From contig NZ_AWFG01000020.1 of NCBI RefSeq assembly GCF_000682695.1, positions 1 to 54,319 of the forward strand: a stretch of DNA of 54,319 nt, given 5' to 3'. Positions 25,428 through 34,346 of the stretch are shown one piece after another; the stretch's first letter is position 1; each line of letters opens with the position of its first letter. The notes beneath the pieces were generated by a model, which saw only the letters and a program-made list of their open reading frames with translations, had not been told where the DNA came from and made no database searches. Position numbers and translations under genes: made by a program. Source of the DNA: Hyphomonas chukchiensis (GTDB taxonomy: Bacteria; Pseudomonadota; Alphaproteobacteria; Caulobacterales; Hyphomonadaceae).

Positions 25428-25785
25428 AATTTCTACTCGTCATGCGTCTCTGCTGCCGCAAATTCATCGCAAGTCCTTTGTTCCGACCTTGCCAAGGTCA
25501 GCAATAAACAATCAGCTTGTGCAGCATATACATTCAATTATGCTTAAAATGATAGACAATATTGTTGGCAGCGCCCTGTGCTGTCACGAGGTTCTTGGAA
25601 TCTGAAGTAAGGCACCACGTCGCTGTAGCGAGGTGTGATTTGAGCATGGAAATCTATGTCCCACAGAAATCTATGTCCCACACTCTCTCTTAATTATTCC
25701 GGGAGACACGCCTGTCACCCCGCCTCGCCTCAAACCGGCAAAATTGGGTGATGGCGGCAGGCTTTTCGCCGCCAGGAGGGCTCAA
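25428..25785. promoter_or_regulatory. GntR upstream region with dyad and tandem repeat
   Basis: 358 bases without a gene. GACCTTG-C-CAAGGTC (25485-25499) is a perfect dyad about 58 bases upstream of the GntR start, a candidate autoregulatory operator. ACAATATTGT (25556-25565) is a second short palindrome. Two exact copies of a 17-bp unit GAAATCTATGTCCCACA lie head to tail at 25649-25665 and 25666-25682. No mobile-element gene is visible. Confidence 0.5.
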
Positions 25786-26748
25786 TCAAAAAACCGATAA
25801 TGCGGAAAGATCCCATAGCCTGTCTGCAATTTCAGGATCACTTGCATAATCCCGGACCCCTCGTGGAAACGCATCCGAGAATGGCGGAGCTTGCGCGCAG
25901 TCCTCGAGATATTCCCCTCCGACGCCTTCTAACTCGTCTCCGACAGCAGCCCACACTGAAGTGGCTGCGCCCTGCTGTGGCGACTTCAACCCAGCTCTGG
26001 GACGTCCCGTTTCGTCGATTGCCCCCCTGGCGATCAGCTCTTCCTTCGTCATATGCCTTTGCAGCGGGGTCAGAATGGAGCCTGGAGATACAGAAAAGGC
26101 CCTTATACCCGCACTGCGAAACCTGTGATCAAATCCCAATGCAAACAGGGCATTCGCTGTCTTGGATTGACCATAGGCGATCCAGGGATCGTACGCTCGC
26201 CGCAAAAAGTTCGGATCGCCAAAATCTACAGGCGATCGTCTGTGCCCGCCTGACGATACTGATACAAGCCGGGACGGCTTGCCGTATTGCTCCGCCCCCC
26301 TTTCCAAAGCGGGGCGGAGGAGAATCGAGAGCAAGTAATGGCCGAAATGATTAGTCCCGATCTGCATTTCAAACCCGTCTTGCGTGTAGGATAACGGACA
26401 AGCCATAACTCCCGCATTGTTGATCAGGATATGCAGGGGCTTCCGATCCCAACGGTCGACGAAAGCTCTCACCGAACTCAAGCTGGAGAGATCAAGCATT
26501 TCCCAACAGGGTTCAATTTGGGCCGTATTCTGCAAGTCACTCACAGCCCGCTCCGCGAGGCGGCGATTCCGTGCAGCAATAACAACCTTTACACCGACCT
26601 CGGCCAACGTCCTTGCCGTTTCTAGACCAATTCCTGACGCACCACCTGTTATGATCGCCGTCAGTCCGTCAAGCTGACGTCCTGCAACGACTTCCCTAGC
26701 AGTGCTAGAAAAGCCAAATGCAGAGGAAATTAGCGGGTCTGCGCTCAT
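25786..26748 (-). CDS. Short-chain dehydrogenase, retinol-dehydrogenase-like
   Basis: 320 aa from ATG at 26748, which has AGGA 10 bases upstream; a GTG two codons earlier (26754) lies too close to that site. Motifs: TGGASGIG (cofactor), NNAGVM, VSVSSGG and YGQSK (catalytic Y-x3-K). Longer than classical SDRs and of the RDH/WW-domain-oxidoreductase type that acts on lipophilic alcohols or ketones. Last gene of the minus operon, 99 bases after the MFS gene. Confidence 0.9.
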   Translation of the reverse strand: MSADPLISSAFGFSSTAREVVAGRQLDGLTAIITGGASGIGLETARTLAEVGVKVVIAARNRRLAERAVSDLQNTAQIEPCWEMLDLSSLSSVRAFVDRWDRKPLHILINNAGVMACPLSYTQDGFEMQIGTNHFGHYLLSILLRPALERGAEQYGKPSRLVSVSSGGHRRSPVDFGDPNFLRRAYDPWIAYGQSKTANALFALGFDHRFRSAGIRAFSVSPGSILTPLQRHMTKEELIARGAIDETGRPRAGLKSPQQGAATSVWAAVGDELEGVGGEYLEDCAQAPPFSDAFPRGVRDYASDPEIADRLWDLSALSVF

Positions 26749-26847
26749 CGCCACAGTGTCCTTTCACTTCTTATTGTTGGGCATGCGCTCAAGCCTGACA
26801 GCAATACCTGAAATGCTCGTGATCCTGAACGTCCCGATAATCCGTCC

Positions 26848-28176
26848 TCAACTTTCTCTCAATGAGCGTGCGGGAACGGCCAGCAACAAGACTACACCCG
26901 CAGTGAATACCACCCCCGCACTGATTTGAAGCCCCAGGCTAAAGCTTCCTGTGGACGTTCTTATCCATCCCATCATGATTGGAGACAGCATGGCCGCCAT
27001 CGCACCAATTGTGGTCACCATCGCTATCCCACCCGCTCGTGTACGATTCGACAGGTAGATGGCAGGTATTCCGCTAAAGACGCTTGCTCCAGCGTAAAAT
27101 CCCGCGGTCGCCACGGTGATGGCCGCAATAACGATCAGTGGACTGCTATAAAATATCGACAATGAAATGAGAGCAGCGGAGGCGCAAAACATGGCAATGG
27201 AGAAATGCCAACGTCTCTCCCGCAAGCGATCCGAACTGCGCGCCACAGCCAGCATAACAAACGCTCCGACAAATGGAGCAACTGATGTAAGCAGCCCGAT
27301 GCTCACGATCGATTCTACGCCCGACTCCTGAATTATGATCGGGCTCCAGAATGTAATGGCGTTCGATAAGGCATAGGTGCCTAATGTAATTGCACCCAGA
27401 ACCCAGACCCGATAATCGAGCAGCATTTGAACCAAGCCATAGGTCTCGCCATGAACTTTGGTTGACTGTTCCGCCTGAAGATCTTCTTCAATCAAAGATT
27501 TTTCTTCACTGGAAAGCCAGTTGGCGTCACTTGGCCGGTCATCGAGATACAGGAATGCGACTACGCCCAATATGACGGCGGGTATACCCTCCAGCACGAA
27601 CATCCATTGCCATCCATGCATATTTACTACCCCCTCCATCTCATGGATAATCCAGCCTGAAAGCGTCGGGCCAACGGTCGCCGAAATCGGTATAGCCATC
27701 ATGAATATCGAGATCATCTGTGTCCGCCGGCCTGACGGAAACCAATATGTAAGGTAAAGGAGCATGCCGGGCCAAAATCCCGCCTCAGCCAATCCGAGAA
27801 GAAAACGCACGATATAAAATTCCAAGGGGGTTCGGACCAACATTGTGCAGGCAGACATCGCACCCCAGAGAACCATGATGCGAAGCAATGTTTTGCGTAC
27901 CCCCATCTTGTCCAGCAACAAATTGCTGGGAATCTCGAACAATATGTACCCGAGATAGAATATCCCCACCGCGAACCCGTAGACAGTGTTGGAGAAGTTC
28001 AAATCGGTACTCATGTGGACCTGGGCGATACCAACATTTGTTCGATCAATGACGTTGGCCATGTAGCATATGATCAGTAGCGGCATCAGTCGAAACGCCA
28101 CTTTTCGATACAGAGCATCCCGATGCGGATCATAGAGTTTGTCCTTCGGTGCCGCCATGCCTATTGTACGCGTCAT
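26848..28176 (-). CDS. MFS transporter, anion:cation symporter (ACS) family
   Basis: 442 aa, about 12 predicted transmembrane helices. The first helix carries the ACS motif DRTNVGIA after a basic cytosolic N terminus (LYDPHRDALYRKVAFRLMP), followed by LLLDKMGVRKTLLRI and LGLAEAGFWPGM, as in phthalate/4-hydroxyphenylacetate/hexuronate permeases. It would import an organic acid across the inner membrane by proton symport. Placed behind the acyl-CoA ligase and cupin genes, 214 bases after the latter, with two hairpins in the gap (28201-28215, 28232-28247). Confidence 0.93.
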   Translation of the reverse strand: MTRTIGMAAPKDKLYDPHRDALYRKVAFRLMPLLIICYMANVIDRTNVGIAQVHMSTDLNFSNTVYGFAVGIFYLGYILFEIPSNLLLDKMGVRKTLLRIMVLWGAMSACTMLVRTPLEFYIVRFLLGLAEAGFWPGMLLYLTYWFPSGRRTQMISIFMMAIPISATVGPTLSGWIIHEMEGVVNMHGWQWMFVLEGIPAVILGVVAFLYLDDRPSDANWLSSEEKSLIEEDLQAEQSTKVHGETYGLVQMLLDYRVWVLGAITLGTYALSNAITFWSPIIIQESGVESIVSIGLLTSVAPFVGAFVMLAVARSSDRLRERRWHFSIAMFCASAALISLSIFYSSPLIVIAAITVATAGFYAGASVFSGIPAIYLSNRTRAGGIAMVTTIGAMAAMLSPIMMGWIRTSTGSFSLGLQISAGVVFTAGVVLLLAVPARSLRES

Positions 28177-28390
28177 CTCTGATATCTTTCTCTGTTGTCA
28201 CCAGCCAAAGGCTGGCTCTGGAATTTGGCGAATGCCCTTCTGGGCATCGCAGATATATAGGTCAGGACATTTCCGCTCCGTCGCCCTACCAGTTCTGGCC
28301 TTCCATCACATGACGTCTGAGGTGTCTTAGGAACGATTTTTCACCATGGTCTGAATCAAGCGGACCGACTTTCCCGCGCATTGGCCAAAA

Positions 28391-29125
28391 CTAGCGGTAA
28401 GCCTCATGCAGTTCCGGGCACAGAAGTAGGGCGACCTGCGCCCCAGTATTTCCCGCCACTGCCCACAGAACAGGTTCGCCCGGCGTGATGAACAGGCTCT
28501 CCCATTTCTGCAGATTTTTATCATCGGCTACGATGGAACCGGCCAGGACCACGACAAACACGCCTTGAGAATTGTCCATGTCGGGAGCTGCAAACGGAGC
28601 ATGGGCCGGCAGGGTGTGAACCGCTATACCCATTCCGTCACTGGATGTTGGAATCAGGGTATCCTCGCGTGCCGCTGTCAGGGTCAGGAGCTCTTCTGAC
28701 GACATCACGGTAATAGGACCTGCTTGCGCATGCGCCTTCGGCCCTCGCCTCATGCTTGCGACCTCATCAGGCACAGCAAAGCCGCCGCTTTCACGAACAG
28801 GCCGTATGGTAAGGTATTTCAGCCCGTCAGGTCCCGACAAAAGAGGGCCATAGGGCGTATAGGCCCCCGCGTAGTGCACAGTAACAGCCTCAATGCCATA
28901 GCGACCAATGCTTCCGGATCCATCCACGAAGAGTTGGAACTGGTTCTGCCTGTGAAAGTGCGCCACGAGCGTCGTATTTGCCGGCTGCTCGATCATGAAG
29001 ATCGTCGGCGACAAGATCGGATCGTCTCCGGCTTCCATCCATTCAGACTTGTAGTAGGTATCATCGCCGACACTAATCGGACGACGGTTCGTCTTGAAGT
29101 TCTCTTCCGTTCCAAAAACAACCAT
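28391..29125 (-). CDS. Uncharacterised cupin-like protein
   Basis: 244 aa, not recognised beyond fold hints. Residues about 55-80 give HFHRQNQFQLFVDGSGSIG, close to the cupin motif HxH-x4-E...G but with Gln in place of the Glu. A second half (about 165-240) with a GVFVVVLAGSIV strand could be another cupin barrel. No helix-turn-helix or signal peptide. GGAGAGAGAAG precedes the ATG. Tightly placed 25 bases after the acyl-CoA ligase gene, so it is part of the catabolic operon; it could be an enzyme, an isomerase or a ligand sensor. Confidence 0.75.
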   Translation of the reverse strand: MVVFGTEENFKTNRRPISVGDDTYYKSEWMEAGDDPILSPTIFMIEQPANTTLVAHFHRQNQFQLFVDGSGSIGRYGIEAVTVHYAGAYTPYGPLLSGPDGLKYLTIRPVRESGGFAVPDEVASMRRGPKAHAQAGPITVMSSEELLTLTAAREDTLIPTSSDGMGIAVHTLPAHAPFAAPDMDNSQGVFVVVLAGSIVADDKNLQKWESLFITPGEPVLWAVAGNTGAQVALLLCPELHEAYR

Positions 29126-29150
29126 CTTCTCTCTCCATACCAGTTTCCAA

Positions 29151-31262
29151 CTACCCCCGGACGATCAGAGCATCCAACGCGTATGCTCCATCGCTCGCGG
29201 CGGAAAGCGGATTGATATCAATCTCGCTAACCTGTTCCCGGTTCACATATGCAAATTTGGAAAGTGCAGCGAGAGTGCGTGCGACTGATTGCAGATTGAC
29301 AGCTGCCCCACCCCTCACTCCGTCAAGCATTGATCGACCCCGAATGCTATCGATGAGCCGGTGCGCCTCTGCCTCATCAAATGGCGCTCGCCGGAATGCG
29401 ACGTCTTTCAAGACTTCAACGAAGATGCCTCCCAACCCGAACATCACAACAGGGCCGAACACCGGGTCTCGAAACGAACCACAGCTAATCTCCAAGGCGT
29501 CACCTCGCATAGGTGAAACCAGAAACCCCTCTATCTTCGCGTCCGGGCGCACTTTGCGAACATGATTCAGCATCTCAGAAGCCCGGGCCGCCGCGTCGGC
29601 CGGACTGGTTAAACCCAGCGCCACGCCCTGTACTTCTGTCTTATGCTGAATGTCTGGTGAAACTATCTTCAGAGCGACTGGTCGCGCGAAGTGTTCAGCA
29701 GCCCTGCCGACCTCATCAGAATCCAGCGCCAATACTTCTGGCCAAGGATGAATACCTGCGTTCGCAAGAATGGATTTGGCCACATGCTCGTTCAGCACGC
29801 TGGGAAATTCGCACTTTTCCGGGAGCGACGCATTATCGATCTCCTTGCTGACTGTGTCGCCAAAACTCTCGGCAAAATATGCCAATGCCGCCATGGCATT
29901 TAGTGCCCGGTCCGTGTCTTCAAATACGATCAAACCCAATTTCTCAAATGCCTCTACAGTGTCTCTGGGAGCGGCCATTGAGAGGACGATTACTTGTTCT
30001 GGGTACCGGATGCGAAGGGGTTTAAAAATGGACAACAGTTGATCGCGCATTGCGGCCGATGCCGGTCCGCTCGACAAGAACACGATGACCGAATCATAGT
30101 TTCCCCGATCCAGAGTGAGATCGAGGCACTGCTGAAACAGCGACATATCATTGATGACCTGGGCCGTCACGTCCACGGGATTGGCCGGCGCGATGAATGG
30201 TATGAGAGCCTTCATCTTCTTCTGGACAGCTTCAGGCATCACAGCCACATCCATTCCCAGTCTTTCAGCCTTATCTGCCATTTGAACGCCGATTCCACCT
30301 GACGCACTCACAAGGCCAATTCGACGCGACGCGGGAAATCTGTTCCCGAGGCACGCATAGGCTACATCCAGCATCTCCTCCACGCTTTCGGCACGCCATA
30401 CGCCAAACTGCCTCAATACTGCATCATATACAGCGTCTTCTCCTGCAAGAGCGCCCGTGTGCGAAGCTGCAGCCCGCGCGCCGGCGACCGAGCGACCAAC
30501 TTTAAGCATGATGACTGACTTGCCATTTCGACGAGCCGTCTCAAGCGCTTCGACAAAAAGGTCACCGTTACGTATTGCTTCGGCATATACTAGGATAACC
30601 TTCACCTTCGGGGATTGAGCGAGCCACAAGAGGGATTCCGATACATCAATGTCAGCTTCATTTCCCGTCGTTACCCAATAGTGTATTCCAATTCCGCGTT
30701 GCCCACAGAGATAAGCAAGATGTCCCCCGCAAGCGCCACTTTGGCTGACGATGGCGAGCGGCCCAGGAACTGCGGACTGGTGATGGAAGGCAGCTGTGAA
30801 TGTCGCAAAGAAACCTATCGACGAATTAAAGACCCCCAAGCAATTCGGCCCCAGGATACGTATTCCGTATGCTCTTCCGATCTCTGACAAACGGGACTGC
30901 TGGACGGCGCCTTCTTCACCGAGCTCTGCAAATCCAGATGATAATATTACCGCCACTTTCACGCCCAGCTTTGCGCATTTCTCCAATTCATCAATCACTT
31001 CACTGGCGGGCAAAACAATCATCACCAGGTCAACCGATCCCGGCACCCCCGATATACATGGATAGGCCGGGATCTCCTGGACCACCTTTCTATTGGGATT
31101 TATGGGATAAATTTTCCCCACATATCCGGACCTCAAAAGGTAGTGTAGCGGTCTGCCACCGATTCTGTTCGGATCATTTGATGCTCCAATGATTGCGACA
31201 CTTTCTGGCTCAAACAGGGGCGTTAATGATGAGGCAGCGCCTCGCATTTCACTCGAACTCAT
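29151..31262 (-). CDS. Acyl-CoA ligase (ADP/NDP-forming), acetate-CoA ligase family
   Basis: 703 aa single-chain NDP-forming acyl-CoA synthetase: CoA-binding Rossmann domain (SVAIIGASNDPNRIGGRPL, about 20-120), succinyl-CoA-synthetase-like flavodoxin domains (about 150-450, phospho-His in ASHTGALAG, H268) and a C-terminal ATP-grasp domain (about 480-703, ending EIDINPLSA). It activates an organic acid to its CoA thioester with ATP to ADP + Pi. The start directly abuts the upstream MaoC stop (TGAATG, zero gap). Likely activation enzyme for the substrate imported by the MFS gene downstream; substrate not readable. Confidence 0.92.
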   Translation of the reverse strand: MSSSEMRGAASSLTPLFEPESVAIIGASNDPNRIGGRPLHYLLRSGYVGKIYPINPNRKVVQEIPAYPCISGVPGSVDLVMIVLPASEVIDELEKCAKLGVKVAVILSSGFAELGEEGAVQQSRLSEIGRAYGIRILGPNCLGVFNSSIGFFATFTAAFHHQSAVPGPLAIVSQSGACGGHLAYLCGQRGIGIHYWVTTGNEADIDVSESLLWLAQSPKVKVILVYAEAIRNGDLFVEALETARRNGKSVIMLKVGRSVAGARAAASHTGALAGEDAVYDAVLRQFGVWRAESVEEMLDVAYACLGNRFPASRRIGLVSASGGIGVQMADKAERLGMDVAVMPEAVQKKMKALIPFIAPANPVDVTAQVINDMSLFQQCLDLTLDRGNYDSVIVFLSSGPASAAMRDQLLSIFKPLRIRYPEQVIVLSMAAPRDTVEAFEKLGLIVFEDTDRALNAMAALAYFAESFGDTVSKEIDNASLPEKCEFPSVLNEHVAKSILANAGIHPWPEVLALDSDEVGRAAEHFARPVALKIVSPDIQHKTEVQGVALGLTSPADAAARASEMLNHVRKVRPDAKIEGFLVSPMRGDALEISCGSFRDPVFGPVVMFGLGGIFVEVLKDVAFRRAPFDEAEAHRLIDSIRGRSMLDGVRGGAAVNLQSVARTLAALSKFAYVNREQVSEIDINPLSAASDGAYALDALIVRG

Positions 31263-32117
31263 TCAGATAATCTCCGCATGACCATTGTTGAGGACAACGA
31301 CGTCTCGCTCGATAACCCTTGTCCGGAACGAGACGACTGACTTGTCGACCCACATCTGCGTTTGAAGCGTTTCCCCAGGATAAACCGGAGACGAAAACCT
31401 CACCCCAATGGACTTAAGTCTGCCCGGGATCCCCTCGCAAATCTCAGAAACAATCGCCCAGGCTGCCACTCCATACGTACACAACCCATGCAGTATCGGC
31501 TGGCGAAATCCTGCGGTCTCCGCCACATCAGGATCGGCATGAAGGGGATTATAGTCACCAGACAATCGATAGATCAGCGCTGCACGAGGAGATGTTCGGT
31601 GCTCAAAAACAAAATCCGCCGCGCGATCCGGAAGCAAATGCACCTCTTTCGTTGGACCAGACGCACCACCAAACCCACCGTCCTTTCTCGCAAATGACGT
31701 TGATGTAGCCGTTGCCAGAAGCTCGCCGGTTTGCGCATCTCTGACACTTCGCTCCGTATACAAGAGAGCACCTCGCCCCGGCCCCTTGTCGATAATGTCA
31801 ACGACACGGGTACTCCCGATCACCTCACCTTCCGGCTTAAAGCGAGCGTGCAATTTCAAATGCTGCTCGCCATGAACAACATGTTGCCAGTCGACCATCC
31901 CGGTCTCCCGCCACCAGGTGCTTGGAGTACCCAAAACTACTGGGAAGGTTGGAAGGACCTGAAGGCCCTCCTCATATGTAAACCTCAACTCGTTGCGGTC
32001 GGTCGGATCGCTACCCAGCCCAAGCCCCAGTGCATACAGCATTGTATCACGCGACGAGTAACTCTGGACCACATCGTCAGGCTTCCAAGCCATCAACCTG
32101 TCATAGTCAATCGGCAT
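31263..32117 (-). CDS. MaoC-family (R)-specific enoyl-CoA hydratase 2
   Basis: 284 aa, double hot-dog form as in hydratase 2 of multifunctional enzyme type 2. The catalytic motif YRLSGDYNPLHADP with Asp/His dyad, followed by FRQPILHGLCTYG, lies in the C-terminal half. ATG at 32117 has GAGGAG about 7 bases upstream; a 9-codon extension is rejected. Follows the SDR gene by 11 bases; together they form a split MFE-2 (hydratase 2 plus (3R)-hydroxyacyl-CoA dehydrogenase). Usually acts on branched or steroid enoyl-CoA. Confidence 0.93.
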   Translation of the reverse strand: MPIDYDRLMAWKPDDVVQSYSSRDTMLYALGLGLGSDPTDRNELRFTYEEGLQVLPTFPVVLGTPSTWWRETGMVDWQHVVHGEQHLKLHARFKPEGEVIGSTRVVDIIDKGPGRGALLYTERSVRDAQTGELLATATSTSFARKDGGFGGASGPTKEVHLLPDRAADFVFEHRTSPRAALIYRLSGDYNPLHADPDVAETAGFRQPILHGLCTYGVAAWAIVSEICEGIPGRLKSIGVRFSSPVYPGETLQTQMWVDKSVVSFRTRVIERDVVVLNNGHAEII

Positions 32118-32128
32118 TTCTGACTCCT

Positions 32129-33055
32129 CTAAATTGGATCCCAACAGAACACTTCCGCCGAATTCTCCAGTGGGGTGAACGCACTTTTCATTGCAGGGAA
32201 CACCCGGTTGGATACGTCATCCGATGTCCATCGTTCCTCCCTGTGCATGCCGCGAACGGGGCGAGGCTGGCTCATCAGGAATACTTCATTGCCGCGCACC
32301 GCGAACACCTGGCCCGTGACCTCTCCAGCCGCCTCACTCGCTAGCGCCACAGCAATAGGAGCAATTTTCGTCGCATCCAAAGCCGCCTTTGCCTTGTCAA
32401 GCCAAGCCTGCTTCTCGGGCGTTTCCGCCTTTATTGTGGCTCCCATGCGACTCCACGCGAACGGTGCGATGCAGTTCGAGCGAACGTTGTTTCGCCGCAT
32501 GTCAAATGCTATTGCTCGAGAAAGTGCCACAATGCCCAGTTTGGCCGCACCGTAATTGGCCTGACCAAAATTCCCCAGCAAGCCCGAGGTCGATGTCATA
32601 TGCACATACGATCCTGAACCCTGATTTTTGAAATGTCCGGCAGCGGCACGCGAGACATAAAATGTTCCGTTCAGATGCACATCAATTACGGCTGTCCATT
32701 CCTCAATCGACATATTGAAGAAAAAACGATCCCGCAGGATGCCCGCGTTATTGACCACAATGTCGATACTTCCGAACGTGTCCATCGCGCAGGTCACAAT
32801 CTGATGCGCACTATCGGGATTGGAGACAGAGTCTGTATTGGCAACGGCGACACCGCCAGCGTCCTTGATCTCATCAACGACTTGTTGAGCCAAAGTTTCG
32901 TCCGCCCCCTGCCCTCCAACCGATCCACCGAGATCATTGACCACGACCATCGCCCCCTCGGCCGCAAGTTCGAGAGCGATGCCCCTGCCGATACCCCGTC
33001 CCGCGCCGGTTACAACGGCCACTTTGCCTTCTACGCTTCTGGATTTAGCCACCAA
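32129..33055 (-). CDS. SDR, (3R)-hydroxyacyl-CoA dehydrogenase of the MFE-2 / 17beta-HSD4 type
   Basis: 308 aa. TGAGRGIGRG cofactor motif, VNDLGGSVGGQG insertion, VNNAGILRDRFFFNMS and Y-x3-K (YGAAK) are the standard pattern of the dehydrogenase domain of peroxisomal multifunctional enzyme 2 and FabG/Hsd4-like proteins. NAD+-dependent oxidation of 3-hydroxyacyl-CoA. Placed between the thiolase-fold gene (42 bases) and MaoC (11 bases). Could compete with, or act on a different intermediate than, the aldolase route. Confidence 0.93.
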   Translation of the reverse strand: MVAKSRSVEGKVAVVTGAGRGIGRGIALELAAEGAMVVVNDLGGSVGGQGADETLAQQVVDEIKDAGGVAVANTDSVSNPDSAHQIVTCAMDTFGSIDIVVNNAGILRDRFFFNMSIEEWTAVIDVHLNGTFYVSRAAAGHFKNQGSGSYVHMTSTSGLLGNFGQANYGAAKLGIVALSRAIAFDMRRNNVRSNCIAPFAWSRMGATIKAETPEKQAWLDKAKAALDATKIAPIAVALASEAAGEVTGQVFAVRGNEVFLMSQPRPVRGMHREERWTSDDVSNRVFPAMKSAFTPLENSAEVFCWDPI

Positions 33056-33097
33056 TTGGCTCCTCTTTCGTGTTGATGTTGATTGGCTTGCCCTGAA

Positions 33098-34267
33098 TCA
33101 TTTCAAGGAAAGGATACAGGTTGCGCCGCTCGATAGCGTACCGCCCGTGCCGTGAACGAGCGCATTCACTGCATCCTTGACCTGCCTCGGACCACATTCT
33201 CCCCGCAGTTGCCGGACCGCCTCCACCAGGAGAAAAATGCCGTACATGCCTGGATGGGCGTACGACAGTCCGCCCCCATTCGTATTCATGGGAAACGCGC
33301 CACCGGGCGCGGTCCTGCTGCTGGATACGAATGCTCCCCCCTCACCTGCTTGGCAAAATCCCAATGCCTCCAAAGTCATCAGGACAGTGATTGTAAAAGA
33401 GTCGTACACCTCGACAACGTCGATCGCTGAATGCGTAACACCAGCACGTTCGAAAGCTTGCTGCCCGGCAATCTGTGCGGATGTGAGCCGGGCCATATCC
33501 GGCATCGACGAAACGGTAAGATGCGTGTTGGCCTCTCCACACCCCCGGACAAAAACAGGAGTCTTTCCGAGCGCCCGTGCATGATCAGCTGTCGTCATCA
33601 CAATGGCGCCGCCGCCATCGGTCACAAGACAAGCATCTAGTTGATGGAGCGGATCGGAAATCATCCTGCTACTCAATACATCCTCTACTGACAACGGCCC
33701 CCGCATCATGGCGTCGGGATTCAGCGAAGCCCACTTTCGAGCACTGACGGCGACTTCTGCTAGTTGCTCCGATGTCGTTCCAAATTCATGCATGTGACGC
33801 ATGGCAGACAATGCATATCCGCCTATCGGCGTCGGCATCCCCCAAGGTGTCTCATACTGCATCGTAAGCGACGCTGGCCGGCCAGCCAGAGACCGGCTGC
33901 GCTCGCTTTTTTGGGTGCTCCCATATGTAATCAGCGCCACCTCGCATCGGCCCGCTTCCAGGGCAAGCGCGGCATGACCGACATGGGCTTCAAATGCCGC
34001 ACCTCCGATACTTGTTCCATCCACGAACCGCGGTGTGATACCGAAATATTCGGCCATGGTGATAGTGGGTACCTGGCCAGCACCAGGTATACCCCAGGTG
34101 TTCGCAACCAAAAGCCCATCCACATCTTGCATTTCGATCCCAGCGTCGTGCAAAGCGCTATGGGCTGCAAGCGCCTGCACCTGAAGAGGCGTCATCGGCT
34201 CCAGCACCTTCCCCTCCTTCAATGGGACATCGCCTACTCCGATGATCACAGCTTCTCTTTTTGTCAC
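33098..34267 (-). CDS. Thiolase-fold protein of the SCP2/Ltp2 aldolase group (second copy)
   Basis: 389 aa. Like the copy at 22939-24063 it lacks the nucleophilic Cys (DGTSIGGAAF near 83-92), but retains the His (SYAHPGM) and the Tyr-containing VEVYDSFTITVLMTLEALGFC block plus GEGGAFVSS. This matches the lipid-transfer thiolase/Ltp2 group whose members cleave 3-hydroxyacyl-CoA by retro-aldol chemistry with DUF35. The DUF35 gene is two genes upstream at 35575-35991, with an ACAD between. A Cys-independent thiolase or acyltransferase role is the alternative. Confidence 0.9.
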   Translation of the reverse strand: MTKREAVIIGVGDVPLKEGKVLEPMTPLQVQALAAHSALHDAGIEMQDVDGLLVANTWGIPGAGQVPTITMAEYFGITPRFVDGTSIGGAAFEAHVGHAALALEAGRCEVALITYGSTQKSERSRSLAGRPASLTMQYETPWGMPTPIGGYALSAMRHMHEFGTTSEQLAEVAVSARKWASLNPDAMMRGPLSVEDVLSSRMISDPLHQLDACLVTDGGGAIVMTTADHARALGKTPVFVRGCGEANTHLTVSSMPDMARLTSAQIAGQQAFERAGVTHSAIDVVEVYDSFTITVLMTLEALGFCQAGEGGAFVSSSRTAPGGAFPMNTNGGGLSYAHPGMYGIFLLVEAVRQLRGECGPRQVKDAVNALVHGTGGTLSSGATCILSLK

Positions 34268-34346
34268 AACAATTTCCTTGGCTTTATGGATTCCGTATAC
34301 GTAGTTTTTATAATTCTGGCATGAGACAGCCAGCAGGCTTATTCGG

